Assembly (NCBI GenBank): GCA_020137815.1
Contig: CM035360.1
Location: 5,436,250 to 5,500,249 of the forward strand
Length of the DNA: 64,000 bases
Direction: 5' to 3'
Source: Hormiphora californensis
Lineage: Eukaryota > Ctenophora > Tentaculata > Cydippida > Pleurobrachiidae
Below are positions 1 to 25,757 of the stretch, piece by piece. The number at the start of each line of letters is the position of its first letter. Position 1 is the stretch's first letter. Made by a program: the position numbers and the translations under genes. The notes under the pieces are model-generated. The model did no database searches. It had not been told where the DNA came from and worked only from the letters and a program-made list of their open reading frames with translations.

Positions 1-1005
1 TCTCTATCTCTATCTCTATCTCTATCTCTATATCTCCTTTTTGTCGTGATTTGTTTGTCGTGATGTTATGTTTGTCGATGAAAATCTCCCGGGACGAGCA
101 CTCTCTGCAGATACACATTGAACCCCCGAAGTTGTAGACCCGGCACATACTTCGATCCACACTATCTTTTTATCCTGAATTCTCATTTTTGGGTCTACAG
201 CTTTATACTTTGCACTTTACTCGTTCACAAATCATGAAACCGTTTCACACCATTATATTTTCCATGTCACCGATATATTTTACAAACAATCCACTATTAT
301 GGTATCTATCACCACCAACAACTCCACATCACGGCATTACCACTTTCCATCGAGCGACGAACAAAAATATATTCCGGAACACCGGTAGTGAGTCTTTCTT
401 TCAGGGAGCGCTACAAAGGTTGATCCGTCCAAGAATAACTATTGTGAGTTTAGTACGTAGTTAGTGAGTCTGAAATGCGAAGCTGTTTTACCACCCCGCT
501 TGTGCGCTGCCTGGTGCATGCCTCGACCCTTTCTTCTGCAGAACGGGTCTGGTGTGTGCTGGACAGCTTGTGCCTTGTGTGTGCAACTACTATACACATA
601 CCCGCCTAGCTAGTGATGTGATCCCTTCCCGCATTCGTGATACGCTTCAAGTGAAACCCCGGTCCTGCTTTTAGCTGCAATATTAGCGAGTTTTTGTAAA
701 CACTCATCAAATATCTGTCAAATACATTTTGTCCTTTATGTTCATCCTCATAGTGTTATTGTGTCATATTGTGCGTAGCTTTCACTTTCATTTCACCATG
801 TAAAAGTAATTTCATCAGATCTACTTATTAGATTTTCGTGCATCATAAATGTTCAAGGTCTTCACTACGTCCAAGTCATGATTTCACCGTTCTATATGTT
901 TAGGCATATCTTCAAAGTGTAACAACCTGAGTGCCGCTGCTAAGACGGTCATTTAGCCGCCTTGATTTTATCGAGATTTTCTCTAGCTCAAGCTGATCCT
1001 GATGC

Positions 1006-1063
1006 TTCCATGACAACAGAAAGTTGTTGCTATGTTTCCATGACAACAGAAAGTTGTTGCTAT
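1006..1063. repeat. Tandem duplicate of a 29 bp near-palindrome
   Basis: Two identical 29 bp units lie head to tail. Each has the form CCATGACAAC ... GTTGTTGCTATG, an imperfect palindrome resembling the RFX X-box half-sites seen in the array at 19.76-19.90 kb. Confidence 0.8.
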
Positions 1064-1532
1064 GGAGATTGTGTTATCCCAGCTTTCTCTCTCTCCCTGC
1101 TCTGTATCCACATCTCACTTCCACTAATACACTTGCGTCACTTTCTATATGAACACAACCCTAAATATATCACCCTGCTTTTGCCAGTGACACATAACAT
1201 CATGTCACAGTGACTTAAATAACATCGGCATGCACGATGTCTGAAGTGTGCATGTAGAATATGCAGTGAATACTCCGTGATTGTGGGCTATTTCGTTTTT
1301 CTGCTCGGAATCTAGTCGATTGCATTTCACAGCTTCACCATCATCTTGCTAACCTGACATTATTTCATCAACAAACGAACCAACAATGACATAACATTGA
1401 CACAAAACTTGACAGTAGAAAATCATAAATTTGTCCTGCTCGAGCTAGACAAACACTACACAGTACACATAGACAAACTGACAAACACACACATACATTA
1501 TACATACACATACACACAAACTAAAACACAGA

Positions 1533-1620
1533 CTGACCCACAAACTGACACACAAACTGACCCACAAACTGACACACAAACTGACCCACAAACTGACGCA
1601 CAAACTGACCCACAAACTGT
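1533..1620. repeat. 12 bp minisatellite (CACAAACTGACC)n
   Basis: About seven units of CACAAACTGACC, alternating with CACAAACTGACA, run directly up to a likely 3' splice site (TGTCCCTAG, ending at 1626). It translates as HKLT or TDPQ repeats in two frames, which makes it look coding, but the reading frame entering it is closed by a stop at 1479. It is probably intronic. Confidence 0.7.
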
Positions 1621-1626
1621 CCCTAG

Positions 1627-2573
1627 AGAAACACAAAAAGCAAGAGGAAGAAGAACGAGAACTGGCACAGTTAAAAGAAGACTTGAAATTTCACCAACAA
1701 CACCGACGACTTTCTTTGTTCAGCAGCTCAACAAACAGACTATCAGTTCCACCGACAGTAGCTGACGACAAATCAGAGTCAAAATCTTCTGACAAGGCGC
1801 AACGGGAGAAACCGCCTGTTATTAATGTTATCCCGCCAAAGGGTGGCCGGAGTAGGGTCCGATCTGGGCCCTCTCCTGTAGCAGGCCCCTCGACTGAACA
1901 GAACATTGAAACTAAAGATGAACAACTGAACAACTTACACCTTCCCAAACGACTGAAGGGACACAACAAAGCTGCGGTTTGACACATTTCAATAATGACG
2001 TCATCATTTCATTTCACCTCTAACAACACTAAAACCCCCAACTGACACCCTTTTCTCTCCTCAGAAACCGTGGACAAAAGAGCGGAGCCCGGAGCCCGGG
2101 AGGAGGGAGAGGAGGAAGAAGAGGTAGCTGCATCGACCCTCTTTGCGCCGTGTGTAATCGAAGAACAACCACCCACTCCTACCATCCCAGAGGAAGATGA
2201 GGACATCACGAGGAGCGAGGATGTAACTACAACCGGAACAAGGACGGATGAACTGAAAACTGATGATTTAACCACCCCGGAGTCGTCCCTAACTAACTTG
2301 ATTAGGGATGTTAAGAGTGATATTGCACGTGCTGCTGAGATCCCCACTACTAGGATTATTGAAACGGTTGATATGGATGACGGTGCAAAGGATAGCATGG
2401 ATCATCTTCTCATAGAGGAGGATCATCTAGATCCTGTAATGTGTGCGGCATTTGATTGCAAAACTATCTCACCCTCACCCAGTTGTACGAATGAAGAATT
2501 TGAAATTCCAGAAATCGAGAACGATATCATCAACACCATTTTCTCCGATCCTCCTCCATTCAACAAAAAATGA
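1627..2573 (+). CDS. 3' exons of an unrecognised gene with an acidic C-terminus
   Basis: The family is not recognised. An exon likely starts after TGTCCCTAG at 1627 and reads KHKKQEEEERELAQLKEDL, a charged helical segment, followed by Ser/Pro-rich sequence. That frame stays open to a stop at 1980. A second exon follows the acceptor TTTTCTCTCCTCAG at 2064 and runs to TAA at 2573; it is very acidic and ends FSDPPPFNKK. The donor joining them is unsettled: the only phase-compatible GT sites are near 1840-1855, while the open frame continues to 1979. An AATAAA signal at about 2713 supports a 3' end here. The 3' end faces the 3' end of the TRF-like gene (convergent). Existence of coding sequence is likely; function is unknown. 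Confidence 0.5.
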
Positions 2574-3127
2574 ACGGAGTTGGCAAAGACAGCATGTGAA
2601 TATCAAGGGTGCGTTACAAGTCATCAGTTGAGGCAGAGGCATTCGTGAACCTTAGAGTTAGGTGGTAGCTGAGCGATGAAGGAGCGGAATTATAGTCCTC
2701 CCGCGGAAATCGGTCCGTTTAGAATAAAATGCACACGAACGATCTCCCCCTCGATCGATTAGTCAGCTTGTGGCTGGTTCTTAAAACTGATTTGAAACTT
2801 TATGCGTACGAATGTGTGTACGTTTTGTGTGTACGCTTTGTGTGACGTGTGTTTAAGTAAGTGCATCAGACTGGCTCAAAGAGCAAGACAAACTCAAGAA
2901 TTGAAAATGAGGGAAAGAGTTAGAGGGAGTGAGAGAGAAAGAGATAGAGAGTGAACGAGTTTGTAACATTTATTTGTATTTTGCGATATAGCAATTTCTT
3001 GAATCGTTGGAATGACATCGTTTATTTGCTGTTTATGAAGGTAAAATTGTAAAATATATCAAAAGAAACAAATTATATCACCCATTGTGATTCAACCCCA
3101 CACACTAAACAATCGGGTTCAAACAAC
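2574..3127. other. Intergenic spacer between two convergent 3' ends
   Basis: The spacer contains an AATAAA motif near 2713 for the plus-strand gene and a GA-rich patch at 2905-2955. No other feature was seen. Confidence 0.6.
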
Positions 3128-4544
3128 TCATTCGTATATTTTGAGTTTTGGGTTCTCTTTCACCAAATTCCTCCATTTGTCCTTCAATTGTACATTATTT
3201 CGATGATGGAGCGCTTCATATTTCTTACTCACCAGGATTTTAGCCCACTTCCCATATCCAATATCCTTAACAGCATCCACCAACAGTTCCTCCTCCTCAC
3301 CTGTCCACGCTTTACGGTGCTGCCTGTTCTTGGTGGGGGAGGAGATGAGGAATTCATCGTCCGGACAGTCCCAAAGCTCACCACTAGGTGGCTCAATGAT
3401 CTCATCCGAGGGACTGTGTCTGGCTCTCATCCAGGCCTTCACTTTACTCGCATCTACCATCCTCTCTTTCGACACAGCAAGCTGGGCTCGGGCTCGTTTG
3501 GCTGGCGGTGGGGATGATGTGGCGAGGGGTGATTGAGCAAAATCGCTGACATTTAGGCTGTCTTCCGGGGAGGACTGTTGTTCGTTTTCTTTTTCCTCAC
3601 ATTGCTGTGATTCAGGTTTCTCAGTATCCCTTTCGTCTACTGCCTGACTATCATCAACCATAATAGGTAAAGATTCCTGCGACTGGGGTGAACTACAGGC
3701 GAATCTCCAGATCTCTATCGCCCTCCAGGGAGTCCTCCAGATCACATGCTCCCCCATCGAGACATCTCTCAATCTTGGCATCTAGCGTGGCTGTTATGAC
3801 ATCGTCCTGGACGATTTGCAGGACTATCGAATCGGAGGAAAGAATGTCATTTTGGGAGGCATCAGCTAGTTCTGCTTCATTTGTGTTCATGTTATTACCA
3901 TTGACATCTTCTTCACCCTGAGTGTCGATGTCCATCATTGAAGAATCTAGCAATCTTTCCACCCTCTGTTGCGTATCAGTCTCTGGAGTTTCAGATGATA
4001 TGGCGTCCTGACTCACCCCATTAGTTTGTTGGTTGCATATAACATGTTCCCGCTTCCATTTTGGAGCGAGTAAATCCAGCAAACTGCAGTACAATGATTG
4101 ATAGAAAGATTCATACACATCATGTTTGAGTCGGGATCCGCTACTAAGAAGTTCCTTCAGTTCAATATCGGTAACACACAAATAATCATTCGGAATGGCG
4201 GTGATGGAGACATCTTCGGAAAATAGTTCTGAGAAAAGTTTAAAAAACTGTGGTGGATAGTCCACTGGAGGCTGCCATAACTCGTAGGCTATGTAGTGTA
4301 GACAGAACCTATGTAACCATGAAATATTTGAGGTGATAGGGCTGGATAAATATTGATCGGTGTCACTCACATTCGGGAGAAGGATTCGAGAGAGGGATAG
4401 AAACTTGTGATTCGCAACTGTTTCATCAGTCAGATTTAGAAACGTCTTGACCACTTCTGCTAGTTTGTTCTGAGATTGGACCAGTTCATTGTGGAGATTT
4501 TCTAGTTTCTGGAAGCACTCGCCGTTTCTATCAGGTCCGGACAT
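3128..4544 (-). CDS. Telomeric repeat-binding-factor-like protein with C-terminal telobox Myb domain
   Basis: The C-terminus carries a Myb/telobox domain: RKAWTGEEEELLVDAVKDIG, then GYGKWAKIL, then VQLKDKWRNLVK, which matches the telobox signature VDLKDKWRN of animal TRF1/TRF2. Such proteins bind duplex TTAGGG repeats through this domain in the nucleus. The N-terminal ~190 residues (LENLHNELVQSQNKLAEVV ... WLHRFCLHYIAYELW) are helical and occupy the place of the TRFH dimerisation domain, but I could not confirm homology. An acidic Ser-rich linker follows. The first coding exon begins after CTCCCCTTTCAG with ATG at 4544 (4544-3697). The reading frame then shifts; a 49-nt GT-AG intron (3696-3648) restores it into 3647-3128 and gives about 455 residues. 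That intron is shorter than most others here, so a sequence error is an alternative. The gene is convergent with the one ending at 2573, and a foldback element lies just upstream of its coding start. Confidence 0.85.
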
Positions 4545-4636
4545 GTTACATTCAGCTGAAAGGGGAGAACAATAAACTGAAGTGTCACTGGAACAAATAT
4601 TTATCACATTTTCGATAATACGCACCCAAAAAGATA

Positions 4637-5468
4637 CCCCCCTAGACCACCATAGTTGCCGATGTGGTGGAGAGCTGTAACTTGGCAGGGTTGCTCCACT
4701 ATGTCTATCTTGATCCTGACAGAAAAATCAGAGCTCTAGCTCAAAATTCATTTTCATGAACGGAATGAACATTGTCATTCATTCCAGGAAAAAATATTTT
4801 CCGGTCCAAAATTTAACTAATTATGTTTGGCTATCGATTTGCTTTCCAATGTGACCAAGATCAGCTAAATTGGACAACCACAAGAGACACAGTGTCATGT
4901 TGCTTTAAGTTAGTCAGGTCATGTGATCTTCACCGAATCGTTGAGTTTCCGGGATTGCTAATCGGGCCAATGGGCAAAGGAATTTCGTATCATGGCCGCT
5001 AATTGGGTATGTGTACCAATACAGGGTGATGTGATTCGAGGAAAGAGGACATTTATCAAAGAGCTACAGATCTGATGACCAATCAGCATCGTCATCCCTC
5101 ATTAGCAGATGTGATACGTGATTCTCTACCACTTAGACCAATTCGTAATACTGAACACGATCAACGATTCAGTGAAGATCACATGACCTGACTAACTTTA
5201 AGAAACATGACACTGTGTCTCTTGTGGTTGTCCAATTTAGCTGATCTTGGTCACATTGGAAAGCTAATCGATAGCCAAACATAATTGGTTAAATTTTGGA
5301 CCGGAAAATATTTTTTCCTGGAATGAATGACAATGTTCATTCCGTTCATGAAAATGAATTTTGAGCTAGAGCTCTGATTTTTCTGTCAGGATCAAGATAG
5401 ACATAGTGGAGCAACCCTGCCAAGTTACAGCTCTCCACCACATCGGCAACTATGGTGGTCTAGGGGGG
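4637..5468. mobile_element. Foldback (long inverted-repeat) element of about 830 bp
   Basis: The left arm, 4637 to about 4945, and the right arm, about 5158 to 5468, are near-perfect reverse complements, starting CCCCCCTAGACCACCATAG and ending with its complement. The ~210 bp centre has no coding potential. The right end passes into a G-run, so the target duplication could not be read. It lies within 100 bp of the 5' end of the TRF-like coding exon. Confidence 0.85.
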
Positions 5469-6743
5469 GGGGGGGCTTTTTTTTGCCGCACACGGTATTT
5501 ATTTATTCATAAAAGATAAAAATCTCTGCACTGCTTATCAGAAATCGCGTAATTTGCCCACCCTTTCGCTAGATTTTCAATTCTATTCTGTTCTTTATTA
5601 TGAAAAGTTTGTCCTGGACCAAAGGGACCTTCACCCCCCGAGTCTGAATTCTGAAATTGTAGAGCGAGACCGGCAAAAATTGAAAAATCAGGACAAATTT
5701 TACAGAAAAAATTTTTATGAAAAACCGGGTTGACCGGGCCCATTAATACGGAATATAACAATAAGTGTAATCAGTACATCCATCCATATAATAAATTCCA
5801 TAATGTTAGTCAGTCTGTCCGTTAATTGGTTTTTCAAACTCCTCCCACAGTTTTTGAGCTAGACCCCTGAAAATTTGTACACGGGTACCTTGGACCAAGG
5901 CGGATGTAAGTATGGGCTCAGATTTTTGATCCGATCTTTACAGCAGTGACGTCACGGGGTGACGTCATTGCGACAAAAAGACTTACATTTTTCAAACGCT
6001 TCTAAGACCCTGAAAACGGCTCTAAATCAAAAAACTAACGCAATAGTGGGGAAAGAGAATCGTTTGAACTTCATTTTACCAGGTAGCGATTTCCCGTAAC
6101 TCAATGTTTAAGGGTCGTAAATCGCGTCGGGAAAGTTAAAAATGCCAAAAATGCGATATTTTTCACCGTAGCCACCCAAAATCTTATCCAATCGATATGA
6201 AACTTGGTCGGTATGTGAATTTTAATGTCCTTTGGCCAGGGGTTCCAGGAAAACGGATTGGCAAGATGAGAACTGACCGGAGTTCTTATAATTCTAAATT
6301 CACGAATTTGGAATTTTTCGTCGACTTTTTTTTGCGACATAAAACGCGAGGAAATTTTCAATGAATTTTAAAATTTTACACTGCGCGCGTAATTTTAGGT
6401 TCCGCGCGGCGTAAAAAAGCAGCGCTTTTTTGGGAAAATTCGCGCGTTACAGTAAATGATTTACCCGCCTCGCCGTTTTTTCAAAAACCCAATGTTTATC
6501 AGACCCCAATTTGATTCTCAGTGCGCTCAGATGGGTCGCGGCGCCAGACAGTATGATAGTAGGAGCGGTTAGATCACCACGTGGTGACTTTTCGAGACAA
6601 GTGAGCAGAGAGAGGGAGTATGAGAGTATGACGGTGTGTGGGTAATTTATTATAATTTATTGATCACCACGTGGTTAAAGTCGCGTGCCACCCCTTTTTG
6701 TGCATTGTCATAGCTCGGGTACTCTAGTAAAGGTTAAAATAAA
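5469..6743. other. Noncoding spacer
   Basis: No exon or conserved motif was recognised. Two copies of GATCACCACGTGGT sit near 6570 and 6660, the first part of a 14 bp palindrome (TCACCACGTGGTGA). The sequence is rich in CG-containing words such as GCGCG between 6380 and 6460. Confidence 0.5.
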
Positions 6744-7299
6744 TTAATTCGTTGCATTGTTTTTAATCAAGTATAAAATATTAAAATCATTCCTGTCTGT
6801 AAACCGCTTAGGACTGGAACCTCGGTGACCACGGAGGCTGACAACAAGGGTTTTCAGGAGACAAAATGATAGACGTTGCCGGATATACCTTATTGAGTCT
6901 GGGTATGATTGACCGGTTTTCTCAGAAAGACGATAAGCATTATACTCCATTTTTTTTTCAACTGTTCACCCCCCAAAGTCGTGCGCGGAATTTTTTTGCG
7001 CGTTTATCACATGTTAACGTGTAGCGCGCGCCACCCAAATTCTAATTTTTCATCAAATTTCAGTTTTTGGGTGAACAGTTGAAAAAAAATGGACTTTAAG
7101 CAATCTGTTTGTATAGTTTGTCAGCTTCATTTCCAACGATACCGGATGTAGAGAAGACGACGGGAGTAAAATAACTTTTTTCCACCTGGAGGATGCGCTC
7201 TCCATAGGCCCGTTTCTTCTCATCCTCGTGTTTCTTCAAGACCTTTACAGAAAAAAACCGCACAGAAATCCGGGTGATTCTGGCTATTTTAACTTGCAA
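6744..7299 (-). pseudogene. Decayed transposable-element ORF, split by a MITE
   Basis: Two minus-strand fragments belong together. The first (7299-7096) reads KRAYGERILQVEKSYFTPVV and ends DKLYKQIA; the second (6946-6744) reads RLSEKTGQSYPDSIRYIRQR and LSFCLLKTLVVSLRG. I recall this motif order (YNERVLxVExxxFTPLVFS ... LLRSxxxCLRGSR) as common at the C-terminus of repetitive element proteins in invertebrate genomes; I could not assign a class. The fragments are separated exactly by the 146 bp element at 6947-7092. After removing it and one target copy the frames still disagree by one, so the ORF was already decayed or decayed later. Confidence 0.65.
6947..7092. mobile_element. 146 bp MITE with 24 bp terminal inverted repeats
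   Basis: The ends are CCATTTTTTTTTCAACTG and its reverse complement, continuing inward through TTCACCC. A 3 bp ACT repeat flanks both sides (6944-6946 and 7093-7095), consistent with a target-site duplication. It interrupts the transposon ORF fragment at 6744-7299. Confidence 0.75.
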
Positions 7300-7751
7300 C
7301 GCGCGATCATTATACTATAACTGCGCGGCTTTAGTTTTGCGCGTACCCTGTATCTCGCGCGAAGTTCACTGAAAGAATGTCATCGCGCGTGCCGCTACCG
7401 ATCTGCTTGGTACCATTTTGGTGCAGTTAGAACACACGCATGCAGTCACACTACAGTTATACCACTCAGCTGTAGTGGCTTTATGACGTCAGAGATAGTT
7501 AGTTCCGGGATCTTCAGTACCATTACCCCCGTTCGTATCCGGCCAAGACACTTTCCCATGGTCTAATCGCAAATTGGAAACAAAGACACGACAACGACCT
7601 TTTTACAATTAACTGTTCTTGTTGTTGGGGATAAAATGTACTTCTGGGGGTGATAAGCAGCAGATGTGTCAAAAACAAACACCACACAAAACATACAATC
7701 TCTCTCTCTCTCTGTCTCTCTCTCTGTCTCTCTGGCTCTCTCTCTCTCTGG

Positions 7752-7790
<39 letters not shown>

Positions 7791-8047
7791 TCTCTGTCTC
7801 TCTCTCTCTCTCTCTGTCTGTCTCTCACTCACACTCCGTAACTGAGTGACACAGTCTCATCATCTCTCATGGCACGATATTTCTCACCATTTCCTGTTTC
7901 CCGGGTGAAATGTCACGATGTTATTACAATTTACAAATTGAGGTGATCTTGACACATACATGGGTAGATATATTTTTAATAAGTTAAACAGTGGACTTCA
8001 CCAGCATCAGCTCTGCTGCAGTTCTGCAAAAATACATTTTATATTCA
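7300..8047. other. Noncoding region with a (CT)n microsatellite, downstream of PHTF
   Basis: The only notable content is the imperfect CT repeat at 7699-7828, with interspersed G and tetranucleotide GTCT units. The PHTF stop codon is at 8048-8050, so the nearer part is probably its 3' UTR. No AATAAA was seen on the minus strand. Confidence 0.5.
7699..7828. repeat. Imperfect (CT)n microsatellite
   Basis: CT dinucleotides are interrupted by G at roughly regular spacing. Confidence 0.9.
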
Positions 8048-23961
<15,914 letters not shown>

Positions 23962-24370
23962 ACATCAACACGCCCAAATCGCCTTTTGAGATTTGTTGAC
24001 TCCTCTGATTTTTGGCTCTCACTCAATCAAGGGATCACGTGAACGAACAAAAACAGTTCTACCAGAGTACCAAACCTTTGTACGAGAGGTAAAGCCGATA
24101 ATATTCGATATCGAATTTACGGAGGCGATAAAACGGGGGAGTGAAAATATTTACAAAAACTCAAACCAACCGCGTTTGTGTTTTGAAATTTTAACGGAAA
24201 ATTTTGACAACGAAAATGCAAAGCAGCGCATAAACAAAATTTGTAGCGGTGGCCGTTCATTGCCGCGCTTCAAGCAGTCTAGGCTGCGCCGCGCGGTCCG
24301 ATCGACGCGACTGGATCTCGAGTTTTTAAAACTCTGGAACGCGAACGTTCTTTTCTGGCCAGCGTTAAAG

Positions 24371-24585
24371 TCGGATTTTTTGAAACTGTCACCCCCCTAG
24401 ACTTTTCAAATTTCTTTAAATGACCATAAGTCCGGTTCCTGATGAGATAGAGACTTGAAATTTGGAAGTTACGAAGATCTTGCTAAGTTCTTCCGAACCT
24501 CCAAATTTCAAGTCTCTATCTTATCAGGAACCGGAGATATGACAAATTTTTTATTTCAGGGGGGTGACAGTTTCAAAAAATCCGA
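24371..24585. mobile_element. Small palindromic MITE-like element, about 215 bp
   Basis: The outer arms begin TCGGATTTTTTGAAACTGTC and end in its complement; inner arms (24432-24466 and ~24500-24534) pair CCGGTTCCTGATGAGATAG with CTATCTTATCAGGAACCGG. The whole element can fold on itself. Confidence 0.8.
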
Positions 24586-24626
24586 GTATAAAATCTGGGT
24601 GTTTCGTGAGTGCTGACAAACGGTTT

Positions 24627-24686
24627 TTTAGGGTTAGGGCAAAAGTAGGGTTAGGGTTAGGGCTGGGGTTTGGGTTGAGGTTAGGC
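24627..24686. repeat. Interstitial telomere-like repeat
   Basis: The stretch reads TTAGGGTTAGGG, then TAGGGTTAGGGTTAGGG, then degenerate TGGGGTTTGGGTTGAGGTTA. It resembles the animal telomere unit TTAGGG. Confidence 0.75.
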
Positions 24687-25757
24687 CTTGACATTTCCTA
24701 CCAGATAAACTTTGAATTAGCCAAAACGGTTGAGTGGTTCGGCGGTTAGAGCCGTTTTAGTGAATCAACTTTTTTGGCAGCGCGCACCTGTAAACAGGCC
24801 ACCAAACACCCAGATCGTAACGGCGCCCTTCTTTTCTTTGAAAAGCGCTGCCTTATCCCAGCAACGTTTGCCAATTCTTTTCTTTGGTTTTTCGTCGTTT
24901 TTCGCTTCAGCCGTTGAAAAGCGCTGCCTTATCCCCGTCAGCCGTCAACGTGGGTTTGCTTTGGTAGTAAAAACTAAGCTACATGAAAATCAGGACTTAA
25001 ATCTACGATTTTGAACCTGTAACTTTGGAAATTAAGCTTCAGCGTCTTCATGGCCTAGGCTGGAATTTTGAAATAGGGAGCAGAAGCCTCTCGAGTCTCG
25101 TGTGGGGTAAAATGACGATTTAGTGGTCGGGAAAGGTAGTCCCTACAACTCATGTCTAAAATATGAGTCGATTCACCGTCGATTCACTGGGTCCCAGCCC
25201 CAATTGGCAATTGGCTTTACACCACAAAGAGGGTTTAATCAAACATGCCAGAGTCCAAATATTCTGAGTTTCTCGCCACTGGATGGTCTGTGAAATAAAG
25301 GGCTCACTTTTTTTAGATCTCTAATCTACAAGAAAAACTTGTTTGATACATTTAAAATACATATCCTCAGTCTTCACTTAAGAAGTATCGTGTGTGCTAG
25401 AAAGTAGAAACAGAAAGAGATACTGTGTGTATCATTAACGTTCTCGTGGTCGCTGAAAAGTTACACTACATACTTCCTGCTTAGAGACCTCCTTTCTCCC
25501 CGCCCTCTCTCTTTTCTCTCTCCTTTCTCTCTCTTTCTTTTCTCTCTCTCTCTTTTCTCTCAATCTGGTTCTACGTACCTCTACCCCGCCGCAGTTTCCT
25601 AAACTTCCTCTGTCTTTCTCTTTCTCGTGCTTTTGTTTTTCATGACGGACAATTATTTGTGGACAAAAGCATGAATACTCTTCGTTTTGTTTACTAATTT
25701 ACAAGCTCAAATGCAATCATACAAGTCATGAATAACAAAACGGCCGCCTTAGCACAA

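Larger units (their letters stand above)
1..1626. other. Noncoding stretch with simple repeats, upstream of the first gene
   Basis: The first 32 bases are a TCTCTA-type hexanucleotide repeat. No exon with good codon character and splice sites was found up to 1626. Two local repeats are listed separately (1006-1063 and 1533-1620). The 5' part of the gene ending at 2573 may start in or before this stretch. Confidence 0.5.
23962..25757. other. Spacer upstream of PHTF with foldback and telomere-like repeats
   Basis: No exon was recognised. The spacer contains the palindromic element at 24371-24585, interstitial TTAGGG-like repeats at 24627-24686 and CT-rich sequence at 25.49-25.63 kb. The PHTF promoter should lie in its left part. 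Confidence 0.6.
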
